The notes beneath the pieces are model-generated. The model was given only the letters and a program-made list of their open reading frames with translations. It did no database searches and was not told where the DNA came from. The translations under genes were made by a program, and so were the position numbers. Below, piece by piece: positions 16,678 to 26,067 of a stretch of 58,685 nucleotides of DNA. The stretch is from Planktotalea frisia (GTDB lineage: Bacteria > Pseudomonadota > Alphaproteobacteria > Rhodobacterales > Rhodobacteraceae): assembly GCF_001890925.1 (NCBI RefSeq), contig NZ_MLCB01000033.1, forward strand, positions 1 to 58,685, in the 5' to 3' direction. Positions within the stretch are counted from its first letter, which is position 1; the number at the start of each line of letters is the position of its first letter.

Positions 16678-18489
16678 CTAGCTTTCAAAGAGCGGGGTCA
16701 GTTCAAATTTCGTAACATCCACAAGGCCAAGGTCGGAAATCCTGATTTCAGGGATCACCACCAAAGCCAGCAAGGAATGCTGCATATAAGCGTTGTTCAA
16801 TGTGCAGCCGCACTCATTCATGGCCTGGACCATTGCATCAGCTTTGCGCGCGACAGTTTTGGCAGGTTCGTCAGACATAAGACCTGCGATGGGCAGTTCC
16901 ACCAACGCCAGCTCTGCGCCGTCTTTCCAAACGGTGATGCCGCCGCCGACCTCGGACAATCTGTTCGCCGCTTGAGCCATCATCGCGCGATCTGTGCCAA
17001 CAACGATCATATGGTGACTGTCATGGGCCACTGTCGAGGCCATAGCCATCTTGCCCTTGTAACCGAAGCCAGAAACAAAGCCATTCACCACACTGCCTGT
17101 TGCGCGGTGACGTTCGACCAAAGCAATCTGGCAAACGTCGCCAGCGGTTTCAACAAGTCCGTCGGTAACAGGCAAATCTGCTTTCAAGGCTTTCGTCGGC
17201 GCTTGGTTCTCCACCACGCCAATCACATTGGCGCGTACCGTATTCGCGCCATCCGGCGCACTGATTTCAAACGCTTCAGCGGTTTTTGCAGGTCCCATAT
17301 GCACAGTGTTGCGCGCATGCCGCGGCCAATCGAAATGCGGACAGTCCACTTCGCAAATGCCAATCCGCGCCACGGTTTGACCGCGTGCAATCACATGTTC
17401 GATCGGCAAGGTCTTGAGATCAGAGGTCAGAATAACATCCGCCCGCCGCCCCGGCGCGATAGAGCCTAGCTCACGCTCTAATCCGAAATGCGTCGCCGTA
17501 TTGATCGTCGCCATTTGCAGCGCAATCACAGGATCACAGCCGCACTCAATTGCATGACGCACGACGCGGTTCATATGCCCTTCATTCACGATAGTTCCCG
17601 AATGACTATCGTCCGTGCAAAGGATGAAACTCCGCGGGTCTAGGCCCTTTTCTGTCACGGCAGTAATCTGGCTTTCCACATCATACCAAGCAGAGCCAAG
17701 CCGCATCATGTGCCGCATGCCTTGACGCGCGCGCGCAATTGCGTCGGCTTCACATGTGCCCTCATGGTCATCCGCAGGCCCACCGGCCGCATAAGCATGA
17801 AACGCAGGTCCAAGATCGGGCGACGCATAATGCCCGCCAACAGTCTTGCCTGCGTTCTGCGTCGCCGCAATCTCCGCGAGCATCTGGGGATCACCGTTCA
17901 CAACGCCTGGAAAGTTCATCATCTCGCCCAGCCCGATGATACCAGGCCATGCCATCGCCTCGGCCACATCTTCGGCTGAAATTTCGAAACCCGTGGTCTC
18001 CAATCCCGGCGCGGAGGGCGCACAGGATGGCATCTGCGTGAAGATGTTGATCGGCTGCATCAGTGCTTCGTCATGCATCATGCGCACACCCGCGAGGCCC
18101 AAAACATTGGCGATCTCGTGTGGGTCTGTGAACATTGACGTGGTGCCATGCGGTATCACCGCGCGCGCAAATTCAGCAGGGGTCAGCATGCCAGATTCGA
18201 TATGCATGTGCCCGTCGCACAGACCGGGGATCATGTAGCGTCCATTGGCCTCGATGACTTCGGTCTCAGGTCCAACGCAATGGGACGCATCCGGTCCGCA
18301 ATAGGCAAAGCGTCCGTCTGCGATGGCCAGATCGTGGTTCTCAAGGCACTCGCGAGTGTGGACATTCACCCATGTGCCGCCTTTGATCACAAGGTCTGCG
18401 GCTGCGCGTCCCGCTGCAACAGCGACCAATCTCGGCGCACTTTGCGCCCATGTTTTGAAGTTCGTTGAATTCATGTGCAAAGTTGACAT
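16678..18489 (-). CDS. ade: adenine deaminase
   Basis: A 603-residue amidohydrolase-superfamily enzyme that deaminates adenine to hypoxanthine. The first metal-binding motif is CDGHMHIESG and another is GVKMMHDEAL-like in the middle of the barrel; the C-terminal domain typical of Ade (SDLGLVDVTKF at the end) is complete. The start is given at 18489; a second ATG five codons later is also possible. It is divergent from the VOC protein gene, and an inverted repeat (GCTTGA-N7-TCAAGC, 18492-18510) stands between them. The amn gene follows after 20 bases and the pair is probably an operon. Confidence 0.93.
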   Translation of the reverse strand: MSTLHMNSTNFKTWAQSAPRLVAVAAGRAAADLVIKGGTWVNVHTRECLENHDLAIADGRFAYCGPDASHCVGPETEVIEANGRYMIPGLCDGHMHIESGMLTPAEFARAVIPHGTTSMFTDPHEIANVLGLAGVRMMHDEALMQPINIFTQMPSCAPSAPGLETTGFEISAEDVAEAMAWPGIIGLGEMMNFPGVVNGDPQMLAEIAATQNAGKTVGGHYASPDLGPAFHAYAAGGPADDHEGTCEADAIARARQGMRHMMRLGSAWYDVESQITAVTEKGLDPRSFILCTDDSHSGTIVNEGHMNRVVRHAIECGCDPVIALQMATINTATHFGLERELGSIAPGRRADVILTSDLKTLPIEHVIARGQTVARIGICEVDCPHFDWPRHARNTVHMGPAKTAEAFEISAPDGANTVRANVIGVVENQAPTKALKADLPVTDGLVETAGDVCQIALVERHRATGSVVNGFVSGFGYKGKMAMASTVAHDSHHMIVVGTDRAMMAQAANRLSEVGGGITVWKDGAELALVELPIAGLMSDEPAKTVARKADAMVQAMNECGCTLNNAYMQHSLLALVVIPEIRISDLGLVDVTKFELTPLFES

Positions 18490-18491
18490 GA

Positions 18492-18510
18492 GCTTGAGGG
18501 ATGTTCAAGC
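18492..18510. promoter_or_regulatory. inverted repeat between divergent ade and VOC genes
   Basis: GCTTGA and TCAAGC are separated by seven bases and centred in the short (52-base) gap between two divergent genes. The dyad is the size of a repressor operator. The binding protein is unknown. Confidence 0.35.
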
Positions 18511-18541
18511 ATCTGATTGAACGCGCACAGGAGCTGCAAAA

Positions 18542-18985
18542 ATGGACTATGAGACAGTCGGTGCTGCCGATTTCGGAGCCTCCCTCACGGGGTTGGGCCT
18601 GAACATACTGGTGCGCGATGTCGTGGCGCAAGCGGCGTTCTTGAGCGAAGTTTTTGGCATCAAAGCACACCGCGTATCGCCCGATTTCGCGATCATGACC
18701 TACGGCGATCAAGTATTCCAACTTCACAGCGATGGCACCTATCATTCGCACCCTTTACCGTCACTGATGCCCGAATCTGGTCCACGCGGTGGCGGCGCTG
18801 CATTCCATCTGTTTGCGACCGATCCTGATGTCGCTGCGAGCAAAGCCGAAGGTGCAGGCGGACATATTCTGCAAGAACCGACCAACAAGCCCCATGGTCT
18901 ACGTGAAGCCTGTATCCTATGCGCGAACGGCTATGCATGGGTGCCGTCCCGCCAGCTCACACAAGAAGAAAGCAACACACAATGA
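18542..18985 (+). CDS. VOC family protein (glyoxalase/dioxygenase fold)
   Basis: A 147-residue protein of the vicinal oxygen chelate fold. The typical opening GLNILVRDVVAQAAFLSEVFG and a metal-ligand-like segment FQLHSDGTYH are present. Such proteins act as glyoxalases, dioxygenases, epimerases or resistance proteins; nothing in the sequence fixes the substrate. AGGAG lies eight bases upstream of the ATG. The stop codon overlaps the start of the class II aldolase gene (ATGA), so the two are probably translated together and may act on the same compound. Confidence 0.8.
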   Translation: MDYETVGAADFGASLTGLGLNILVRDVVAQAAFLSEVFGIKAHRVSPDFAIMTYGDQVFQLHSDGTYHSHPLPSLMPESGPRGGGAAFHLFATDPDVAASKAEGAGGHILQEPTNKPHGLREACILCANGYAWVPSRQLTQEESNTQ

Positions 18986-19734
18986 ACGCAGCGACACGCC
19001 CGAATATGGATCACTGGCAAGAGCGCGTTGACCTCGCCGCCGCCTTTCGTTGGACAGCGCGTCTCAACATGCACGAGGGCGTCGCAAACCACTTTTCCTT
19101 GTCGATCAACGATGAAGGTACACGGTTCCTGATGAACCCCAATCAAGTACATTTCAGCCGTGTCAAAGCCTCTGATTTGATCATCGTTGATGCAAATGAT
19201 CCTGAGACGTTAGAGGGGCCAGATGCCCCTGATCCAACTGCTTGGGGTTTGCATGGCGGGATGCATCGACACTGCCCCCACGCGCGTTGTGCCATGCACG
19301 TGCATTCGATCTTTGCGACGGTACTGGCATCCCTTGCGGACAGTCGTTTACCACCTATCGATCAGAACTCTGCCACGTTTTACAATCGCGTGGTGGTCGA
19401 TGAAAACTACGGCGGTCTTGCGTTCGAAGAAGAGGGCGAGCGTTGCGCGAAACTATTTGATGATCCCAAGAAGAAAGTGATGGTCATGGGCAATCACGGC
19501 GTGATGATCATTGGCGATACCGTCGCGGATACCTTCAACCGTCTGTTCTATTTTGAACGCTCTTGCGAGACATACATTCGGGCTTTGCAAACCGGCCAGC
19601 CGTTGCGCGTTTTGCCTGATGATATTGCAGAAAAAACCGCGCAAGAGCTTGAGGGTTATCCAGAGCAAGACGAGCGCCATTTGGCGGAACTCAAAGCGAT
19701 CCTTGATGATGAAGGGTCAAACTATTCTTCCTAA
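18982..19734 (+). CDS. class II aldolase/adducin family protein
   Basis: A 250-residue member of the class II aldolase/adducin family, zinc enzymes such as fuculose-phosphate aldolase and ribulose-phosphate 4-epimerase. Metal ligands are visible in CAMHVHSIFATVLA and in VMGNHGVMIIG. The N-terminal EGVANHFSLSI and the later FYFERSCETYIRA match the group often found in roseobacters with no assigned substrate. The ATG at 18982 overlaps the stop of the VOC gene; the longer frame from 18919 lies inside that gene. It is the second gene of the unit VOC-aldolase-sterol desaturase. Confidence 0.87.
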   Translation: MNAATRPNMDHWQERVDLAAAFRWTARLNMHEGVANHFSLSINDEGTRFLMNPNQVHFSRVKASDLIIVDANDPETLEGPDAPDPTAWGLHGGMHRHCPHARCAMHVHSIFATVLASLADSRLPPIDQNSATFYNRVVVDENYGGLAFEEEGERCAKLFDDPKKKVMVMGNHGVMIIGDTVADTFNRLFYFERSCETYIRALQTGQPLRVLPDDIAEKTAQELEGYPEQDERHLAELKAILDDEGSNYSS

Positions 19735-19746
19735 ACGGTGCCTGAT

Positions 19747-20724
19747 ATGAGCGATCCTATTTCCAAAGACTGGAACTATCACCCTGATCTGCCGCTCGCG
19801 GACGGGTCGATCTTTAAATGGCCGCCCAAGCCCGGCTTCCTCGCCCGTTGGTTTGCACGAAACTGGCTGTCTCTGTCAGAGCGTGTGATCATGGTCTTGC
19901 TCGCCGTTGCGATCTGGCTTTGGATCTATCCAGATTTCGCCGATGCGAAAACTATTCAAGCCGGTTGGATTTTCCAAGTCTGGCTCGCCAATTTCGCTTT
20001 GGTCGCGCTGTGCGCGGGCACGCTACACTGGTATTTCTTCATGCGCAAAGGGCAGGGATCCGAGCTGAAATTTGACAAACGCGACATGGCGCGCGGCAAC
20101 AAACTTTGGAAATTCTCTAACCAAGTGCACGACAACATGTTCTGGTCGCTCACCTCTGGTGTTGGCGTTCTGACGGCGTTCACGGTTCTTACGATGTGGC
20201 TTATGGCGAACGGCTATACGCCTGTGATCACGCCACTCAGTAACCCGATCTGGTTCGCGCTATCCCTGATCTTGCTCCCCATCTGGTCCGCCTTCCATTT
20301 CTATTGGGTGCACCGCCTGTTGCATGTCCCATTCCTCTACACCCACGTACATTCGCTCCATCATCGCAATGTTAATGTCGGCCCTTGGTCCGGCCTGTCC
20401 ATGCACCCCGTTGAACACTTGCTCTACATCTCATCACTGTGCATCCATTGGATCATCCCAAGTGATCCGATCCTTGTGATTTTCCACGTCATCTACCTTG
20501 GGCCGGGGGCTGCAATGTCACATACGGGCTATGAGGATTTGTTGATCAAAGACAAGCGCCGCCTCGCGCTGGGTACGTTTTATCACCAGCTGCATCACCG
20601 CTACTACGAGTGCAATTACGGCAATCAGGAAATGCCATGGGACCGCTGGTTCGGCACGTTCCATAACGGCACGCCCGAAGATACTGTCGAGACCCGCGCA
20701 CGTAAGAAACGGATGTATTCCTAG
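19747..20724 (+). CDS. sterol desaturase/fatty acid hydroxylase family protein
   Basis: A 325-residue membrane protein of the fatty acid hydroxylase superfamily, with four hydrophobic segments and the expected histidine clusters that bind a di-iron centre: HFYWVHRLLH, HSLHHRN and HQLHHRYYECNYG. Members hydroxylate or desaturate sterols, lipids and carotenoids; the substrate is unknown. The ATG at 19747 is preferred to a GTG at 19738. It follows the aldolase gene by 12 bases. Its stop overlaps by four bases the stop of the convergent methyltransferase gene. Confidence 0.87.
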   Translation: MSDPISKDWNYHPDLPLADGSIFKWPPKPGFLARWFARNWLSLSERVIMVLLAVAIWLWIYPDFADAKTIQAGWIFQVWLANFALVALCAGTLHWYFFMRKGQGSELKFDKRDMARGNKLWKFSNQVHDNMFWSLTSGVGVLTAFTVLTMWLMANGYTPVITPLSNPIWFALSLILLPIWSAFHFYWVHRLLHVPFLYTHVHSLHHRNVNVGPWSGLSMHPVEHLLYISSLCIHWIIPSDPILVIFHVIYLGPGAAMSHTGYEDLLIKDKRRLALGTFYHQLHHRYYECNYGNQEMPWDRWFGTFHNGTPEDTVETRARKKRMYS

Positions 20725-21356
20725 GCTTTGCGCATCTGCAATAGCCAACCTTTGTCCTTGGCGTGTGAGCCTTGCGCGCCTTTGCCATAAAGTGCGAAAT
20801 CGTCCTTGTGCCATTCTGCAATCTGCATTGCTTCGCGCTCTAAAACCGTTTCAAACCCAAGTGCTTCCCAATGAGCCGCATTCACGCTCAACACCGCCCA
20901 AGCGCCGCGCGCCATACACCTAAGAACTTCGCTCAATGCCTCTGGCCCCACATGCCCATGGGTGAACGTGCCAGAGCTGACAATCCCTGCATAAGCGCCA
21001 GTTTCAAAATCAAGCTGCTGGGTCAGATCGCCTTCAAAAAGCCGTTGATAAACGCCCTTCTTCTTTGCTTGCGCCAACATTTCCGGCGAAATATCTGTGC
21101 CATCTACCGCGCTTACACCAAGCCGCATCAGCTCTGCTCCCAGCAACCCTGTGCCTGCGCCCAAGTCCAAAACAGGCGACGCGCCGGAAATCCGTGTATA
21201 ACACTGCGCAACCGCGTTTGGCGCGCGATACTGCATATCTGCGGCAAAGCTGCTGTCGTAACTCTGCGCCCATTGTGCATAGAGTTTCTTTGAGCCTTCA
21301 GGCCCCTCCAGCCCATAGGCCGCTTCTAAATCTGGATCATCATTCATAAGGTCCAC
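20721..21356 (-). CDS. class I SAM-dependent methyltransferase
   Basis: A 211-residue methyltransferase with the Rossmann-like SAM site VLDLGAGTGLLG (motif I) and the following acidic end of strand 2 (DGTDISPEML). The substrate is not recognisable; the N-terminus (EGSKKLYAQWAQSYD) resembles the Williams-Beuren/UbiE-like small-molecule methyltransferases. It converges on the sterol desaturase gene with a four-base tail overlap and is divergent from the epimerase gene at 21413. Confidence 0.82.
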   Translation of the reverse strand: MDLMNDDPDLEAAYGLEGPEGSKKLYAQWAQSYDSSFAADMQYRAPNAVAQCYTRISGASPVLDLGAGTGLLGAELMRLGVSAVDGTDISPEMLAQAKKKGVYQRLFEGDLTQQLDFETGAYAGIVSSGTFTHGHVGPEALSEVLRCMARGAWAVLSVNAAHWEALGFETVLEREAMQIAEWHKDDFALYGKGAQGSHAKDKGWLLQMRKA

Positions 21357-21412
21357 TCAAACGATAATGACGCACTCTTGCAACCCTCCCAGACCTGACG
21401 CACAACAAGGAT

Positions 21413-22282
21413 ATGACAAAACATCTCCTTTCTTTCGGCCACGGTTTTTCGGCGCGTGCCTTGACGCCGCTTCTGCTCGATCAGGGCTTTGCGATTACTG
21501 GAACCACCCGTTCAGACGACAAAGCCAAAGCACTTAAGGCCACGGGCGTCACGCCAAAAATCTGGCCCGGCGCTGATCTACGCGAGGAACTTGCCTCCGC
21601 AACCCATCTCCTCATTTCCGCTGCGCCGGGTGCTGACGGAGATCCTGTTCTCAACGCTTTGCGTGAGGACATCACCAAACATGCGCCCAACCTAGAATGG
21701 GTCGGATACCTGTCCACGACAGGTGTTTATGGGGATGCAAATGGCGATTGGGTGGATGAGAGCAGCCCACTGAATCCGGCCACCAAACGCGGTCAAATGC
21801 GTGTTGCGGCAGAGGCGGATTGGCAGTCAATTGCGAACCTACCGCTTCATATATTCCGTCTTGCAGGCATTTATGGCCCTGGTCGCGGACCTTTTTCAAA
21901 GGTGCGGGCAGGGACCGCACGACGCATCATCAAAAAGGGTCAGGTTTTCAGTCGTATCCATGTTGAGGACATTGCGCAGATCCTCGCAGCGTCCATCGCG
22001 CGGCCCAATCCCGGAGCGATCTACAACATGTGTGATGATGATCCCGCCCCGCCGCAGGACGTGATTGCACATGCCGCAGAATTGCTTGGGATGCCTTTAC
22101 CGCCAGAAGTTGATTTCGAGACAGCCGAAATGACGCCTATGGCTCGTAGTTTTTATGCCGAAAGCAAACGCGTTCGAAATGATCTGATCAAGTTCGAGCT
22201 GGGGGTGAAGTTACTCTTTCCTGATTACCGCGCAGGACTTGCGTCTTTGCTGGAACTCGAGCGCCGCTCAGGCGAAGTCTGA
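21413..22282 (+). CDS. NAD(P)-dependent epimerase/dehydratase-like protein (YeeZ-like)
   Basis: A 289-residue atypical extended short-chain dehydrogenase. The N-terminal FGHGFSARALTPLL takes the place of the usual GxxGxxG nucleotide site, and the middle has STTGVYGD and the late IHVEDIAQILAAS of the epimerase family. This pattern matches the E. coli YeeZ group, whose function is not settled. The last 58 bases overlap the end of the PaaX-type gene on the other strand, an unusually long convergent overlap. Confidence 0.82.
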   Translation: MTKHLLSFGHGFSARALTPLLLDQGFAITGTTRSDDKAKALKATGVTPKIWPGADLREELASATHLLISAAPGADGDPVLNALREDITKHAPNLEWVGYLSTTGVYGDANGDWVDESSPLNPATKRGQMRVAAEADWQSIANLPLHIFRLAGIYGPGRGPFSKVRAGTARRIIKKGQVFSRIHVEDIAQILAASIARPNPGAIYNMCDDDPAPPQDVIAHAAELLGMPLPPEVDFETAEMTPMARSFYAESKRVRNDLIKFELGVKLLFPDYRAGLASLLELERRSGEV

Positions 22283-23064
22283 AATCTCTTGGGGCGCTCT
22301 AACAGCTTTAGGGCGCGTAGAACCTGATCACGGCACTGCGTGCCTTCAAAATCATTCCCAAAAAGAACATCAGGGGCAAGCGGCAATTTCAACACCAGTT
22401 TGCGCCAATGATGAACAATCAATGTGCGCAGTGTTGCTGTTTGCAGTGGTGTCAAAGCGCGCGCGAATGACTCATCGATGTTGATCGTCTCAAGCGCTTG
22501 AGCAAGCTTTTGAAAACCTGCGCGCAAAGGCATAGGCGCGAGAACGTCACTCAGCCAGGATGGAACGTTTTTCATCTCACCTTGAAGAATAATGGCGTCG
22601 TCCGCGATATGATTAGCAGCACCGCTTTTGATATAGATCCCACTCGTCGCGTTCACATAACCGCGCAGCGCCAAGGTTTTGCTGCGGGTCTGCTCTTGCG
22701 TCGACGTGCTCGGCGCAAAACATAAGATGTGCCAATCGAGGTCCGCTTGCTGGGTGGTCCCATAGATCTGTTTACTCGCGGCAGCGCTCTGCGCGAGCCC
22801 AAACGTGCTGAGCCCATGCAGAGCTGTGCGACCTTGCTTGCGGGTTTCGATCCAGCCTTCGTTGCGTAATCGATGTAACGCCACGCGCATCGCTTCGGGG
22901 CGCACGCCAACAGGCGCGAGAATTTCGCCTAGAACAGGTCCAGCGATCTCATCCCCGTTGCGTTGTGCAAGATCGCCAAAAACGGTGACGATCAACGACC
23001 AAACGCGTGGCATGTCATCGCCACCAAGCGCATCGATCGTTTTTTGAAAGTCACCGCTGGTCAT
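22225..23064 (-). CDS. PaaX-type transcriptional regulator
   Basis: A 279-residue regulator of the PaaX family, whose best-known member represses phenylacetate degradation in response to phenylacetyl-CoA. It has the N-terminal winged helix (VRPEAMRVALHRLRNEGWIE) and the longer effector domain. No phenylacetate genes occur in the window. The ATG at 23064 has GAGGA a few bases upstream and is preferred to the frame from 23082. It lies 35 bases after the succinate-semialdehyde dehydrogenase gene, so the two probably form one unit and the regulator may respond to a CoA ester or acid of that path. Confidence 0.8.
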   Translation of the reverse strand: MTSGDFQKTIDALGGDDMPRVWSLIVTVFGDLAQRNGDEIAGPVLGEILAPVGVRPEAMRVALHRLRNEGWIETRKQGRTALHGLSTFGLAQSAAASKQIYGTTQQADLDWHILCFAPSTSTQEQTRSKTLALRGYVNATSGIYIKSGAANHIADDAIILQGEMKNVPSWLSDVLAPMPLRAGFQKLAQALETINIDESFARALTPLQTATLRTLIVHHWRKLVLKLPLAPDVLFGNDFEGTQCRDQVLRALKLLERPKRFQTSPERRSSSSKDASPAR

Positions 23065-23099
23065 TTGGTCCTCACTGAGCACTGCCTTGCAAACAGCCG

Positions 23100-24575
23100 T
23101 TAGACCGACATACAGATGTATTTCATCTCGAGGTAATCTTCGATCCCATGGCGCGAACCTTCGCGGCCAAGGCCAGATTGCTTCACGCCGCCAAACGGTG
23201 CGACTTCTGTCGAAATGATGCCAGTGTTCACACCAACAATTCCGTATTCTAGCGCTTCAGCGACTTTATAAACGCGGCTCAGATCATTGGCGTAGAAGTA
23301 AGACGCCAGTCCAAAGATCGTGTCATTGGCAAGTGCGATCACTTCGTCTTCATCTTCAAACTTAAACAAAGGTGCCAGTGGCCCAAAGGTTTCTTCCGTT
23401 GAGAACGCCATGTCTTTTGTCGCCCCGGTTACAATTGTCGGCGCGATGAAGTTGCCTTGCATGCCTAGGTCGCCGCCCAAAATAACCTTGGCACCTTTCG
23501 CCTTTGCATCTGCGATATGTGCCGTCACTTTCTCGGCTGCCTTTGAATTGATCAAAGGACCGAAATCAACAGTACCGGCCAAGCCGTCACCAATGCTCAT
23601 GGCCCCAACTTTGGCGGCCAATTTCTCGGCGAACTCATCGTAGACGCCGGATTGAACATAAATGCGGTTGGCGCAGACACAGGTTTGACCTGCATTGCGG
23701 AACTTGCACATGATTGCACCGTCAACAGCGGCATCAATGTCCGCGTCATCGAACACGATGAATGGCGCGTTGCCGCCCAGCTCCATAGAGCACTTCATCA
23801 CTTGATCGGCGGCTTGGCGCAGTAAGATGCGACCCACTTGCGTTGAGCCAGTGAACGTCAGCTTACGCACTGCCGGGTTTTCGCAAAACTCTTTGCCAAT
23901 CTCGCTCGACAGAGTTGAGGGCAGGATGTTCAAAACCCCCGCTGGAATGCCCGCTCGCTCCGCCAAAACGCCCATGACCAGCGCAGACAATGGCGTGTCC
24001 TCTGCGGGGCGCGCGACCATAGAGCACCCTGCCGCCAGCGCAGGCGCTACTTTGCGCGCGATCATGGCGTTCGGGAAATTCCAAGGTGTGATGGAGGCTG
24101 CAACGCCAATTGGTTGTTTTATCACTGTGATACGTTTGTCTGGCTGATGACCTGGGATGGTCTCGCCGTAGATGCGTTTGGCCTCTTCCGCGAAATACTC
24201 GATGAACGATGCGCCATATGCAATTTCGCCCATTGCTTCTGCCATTGGCTTGCCTTGCTCAGCCGTCAGGATGGTGGCGAGATCCGCTTGGTTTTCCATC
24301 ATCAGTTCGTACCATTTGCGCAGGATATTGCAGCGCTCTTTGCCGGTCTTCTTGGCCCATTCTTTTTGCGCCACTTGTGCTTGTGCGATGGCTCCCGCCA
24401 CTTGGGCGCGGCTCAGATCGGCAACTTGTGCGATGACGTCACCGCGCGCAGGGTTCAAAATATCAAAGGTTGCACCATTTTCGCCATCAACCCATTCGCC
24501 GCCAATGTAGGCTTTTGTGACCAAGAGGCTGGGGTCTTTTAATAGAGACGCGAGGTTTGTAGGTGTGTCGAGCAT
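23100..24575 (-). CDS. gabD: NAD(P)-dependent succinate-semialdehyde dehydrogenase
   Basis: A 491-residue aldehyde dehydrogenase closest to succinate-semialdehyde dehydrogenase, which makes succinate from the semialdehyde, for example in 4-aminobutyrate breakdown. The general base Glu lies in MELGGNAPF and the nucleophilic Cys in NAGQTCVCANR (near residue 295). The cofactor-binding Lys common in this family (KPAE) is Arg here (ARPAEDTPLS), a substitution worth noting. The ATG at 24575 has GGAGA five bases upstream; the longer frame to 24719 adds 48 basic residues without family match. It is divergent from the creatinase gene. Confidence 0.88.
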   Translation of the reverse strand: MLDTPTNLASLLKDPSLLVTKAYIGGEWVDGENGATFDILNPARGDVIAQVADLSRAQVAGAIAQAQVAQKEWAKKTGKERCNILRKWYELMMENQADLATILTAEQGKPMAEAMGEIAYGASFIEYFAEEAKRIYGETIPGHQPDKRITVIKQPIGVAASITPWNFPNAMIARKVAPALAAGCSMVARPAEDTPLSALVMGVLAERAGIPAGVLNILPSTLSSEIGKEFCENPAVRKLTFTGSTQVGRILLRQAADQVMKCSMELGGNAPFIVFDDADIDAAVDGAIMCKFRNAGQTCVCANRIYVQSGVYDEFAEKLAAKVGAMSIGDGLAGTVDFGPLINSKAAEKVTAHIADAKAKGAKVILGGDLGMQGNFIAPTIVTGATKDMAFSTEETFGPLAPLFKFEDEDEVIALANDTIFGLASYFYANDLSRVYKVAEALEYGIVGVNTGIISTEVAPFGGVKQSGLGREGSRHGIEDYLEMKYICMSV

Positions 24576-24717
24576 GATCTTCTCCAAAAGCGATGTTTGG
24601 CAAACGCAAAGCATGGCGGCGTGATTTTGTCTAGTGCAGCGCAGCCTGTGTCGGATTTGGAACGGTCTGTGGCGCGGATTGGCCTGCGGCCTTGCACAAG
24701 CACGTGCGAAGATGTCC

Positions 24718-24739
24718 ACGGGCGATGGCGTCGCCCCGT
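24718..24739. other. strong hairpin upstream of creatinase
   Basis: ACGGGCGA and TCGCCCCGT can pair with one bulged C around a short loop, 80 bases upstream of the creatinase start, in the 243-base divergent region between gabD and the creatinase gene. I do not recognise a riboswitch class. It could be an RNA leader structure or an operator. Confidence 0.3.
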
Positions 24740-24818
24740 CTGGGCAACCGACGAACTCACATAACTACGTCCTGAACGCCGGGACCTCTCTTTGATGCGT
24801 CAAAATGGAGGTCACAAG

Positions 24819-26027
24819 ATGACTGCACGACCAAACTTCTACCGTTTTCACAACGGCGAAAAAGCCCCCCTACAATTTGGCAATGCGGAGTACGAAAGCC
24901 GCTTGAGCAAGCTGCGCAAAATCATGTTTGACATGGGTGTGGATGCCGCTGTGTTCAGTTCCATGCACAACATTTCCTACTACTCAGGATTTACATACTG
25001 CGCGTTTGGACGCCCTTATGCACTTGTTGTCACACCTGAAACATCCGTCACAATTTCCGCAGGGATTGACGCGGGCCAACCGTGGCGACGTTGCTATGGC
25101 GACAACATCACCTACACGGATTGGCAGCGCGACAACTATTGGCGCGCGATTGAATCTGTGGCCGGCAAAGGCAAGTGCATTGGCTACGAGAGCGATCATC
25201 TCAGCCTTTTGCAAAAAGCCAAGTTGGACAGTTTTCTCGCACCATCCAGCTCGGTCGATTTGTACGAAGCGACAATGATTCAGCGGATGCACAAATCTGA
25301 CGCAGAATTGGTGCTGATCCGTGCGGGCGCATCCGTTGCTGACGTTGGTGGTTTTGCGATCAAAGATGCGGTTCGTGAGGGCGTGCGAGAAATCGACGTC
25401 GCCATGGCGGGCCGCGATGCGATGGAAGTCGAGATTGCCAAACAGTTCCCCGACGCCGAATATCGCGATACATGGGTCTGGTTCCAGTCGGGTATTAACA
25501 CTGACGGTGCACACAACCCTGTAACGTCTCGCAAATTACAGCGTGGCGATATCCTGTCTTTGAACACTTTCCCGATGATTTCTGGTTACTATACAGCACT
25601 GGAACGCACGATGTTTGTCGGCGAGGTTGACGATGCATCGCTCAAAATTTGGGAAGCCAATGTCGGCGCGCATGAGCTGGGCATTTCGCTGCTTCAACCC
25701 GGTGCGAGCTGTGCAGAGGTCACGAACGAAATCAACGAATTCTTCGCTGAACGTGATTTGCTTCAGTACCGCACGTTTGGATATGGCCACTCTTTCGGTG
25801 TTCTATCGCACTACTACGGTCGTGAAGCAGGTCTTGAACTGCGCGAAGACATCGACACCGTTCTTGAGGCGGGTCATGTGATTTCTATGGAGCCTATGCT
25901 GACAATTGCCAACGACCAACCCGGTGCTGGTGGATATCGTGAGCATGACATTCTGATCATCCATGAGGATGGCAACGAAAACATCACCAAGTATCCCTAT
26001 GGACCTGAGTTCAATGTTGTTGGGTGA
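24819..26027 (+). CDS. creatinase (creatine amidinohydrolase)
   Basis: A 402-residue enzyme of the M24 'pita-bread' fold, the same length as Pseudomonas creatinase, which hydrolyses creatine to sarcosine and urea. His232 (in GAHNPVTSR), Glu262 (YTALERT), Arg335 (HYYGREAGLE) and Glu358 (ISMEPM) fall at the positions of the known catalytic and substrate-binding residues, so creatinase or a very close relative is well supported. The family has no metal centre. The ATG at 24819 has GGAGG seven bases upstream; the frame from 24792 is less likely. No sarcosine oxidase, creatininase or urease gene is in the window. It faces an amidinotransferase gene that could make the related guanidino compound. 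Confidence 0.9.
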   Translation: MTARPNFYRFHNGEKAPLQFGNAEYESRLSKLRKIMFDMGVDAAVFSSMHNISYYSGFTYCAFGRPYALVVTPETSVTISAGIDAGQPWRRCYGDNITYTDWQRDNYWRAIESVAGKGKCIGYESDHLSLLQKAKLDSFLAPSSSVDLYEATMIQRMHKSDAELVLIRAGASVADVGGFAIKDAVREGVREIDVAMAGRDAMEVEIAKQFPDAEYRDTWVWFQSGINTDGAHNPVTSRKLQRGDILSLNTFPMISGYYTALERTMFVGEVDDASLKIWEANVGAHELGISLLQPGASCAEVTNEINEFFAERDLLQYRTFGYGHSFGVLSHYYGREAGLELREDIDTVLEAGHVISMEPMLTIANDQPGAGGYREHDILIIHEDGNENITKYPYGPEFNVVG

Positions 26028-26067
26028 ATAAGTTTCGGATGACGCTTGCGCGCCATCCGACCGGCGC

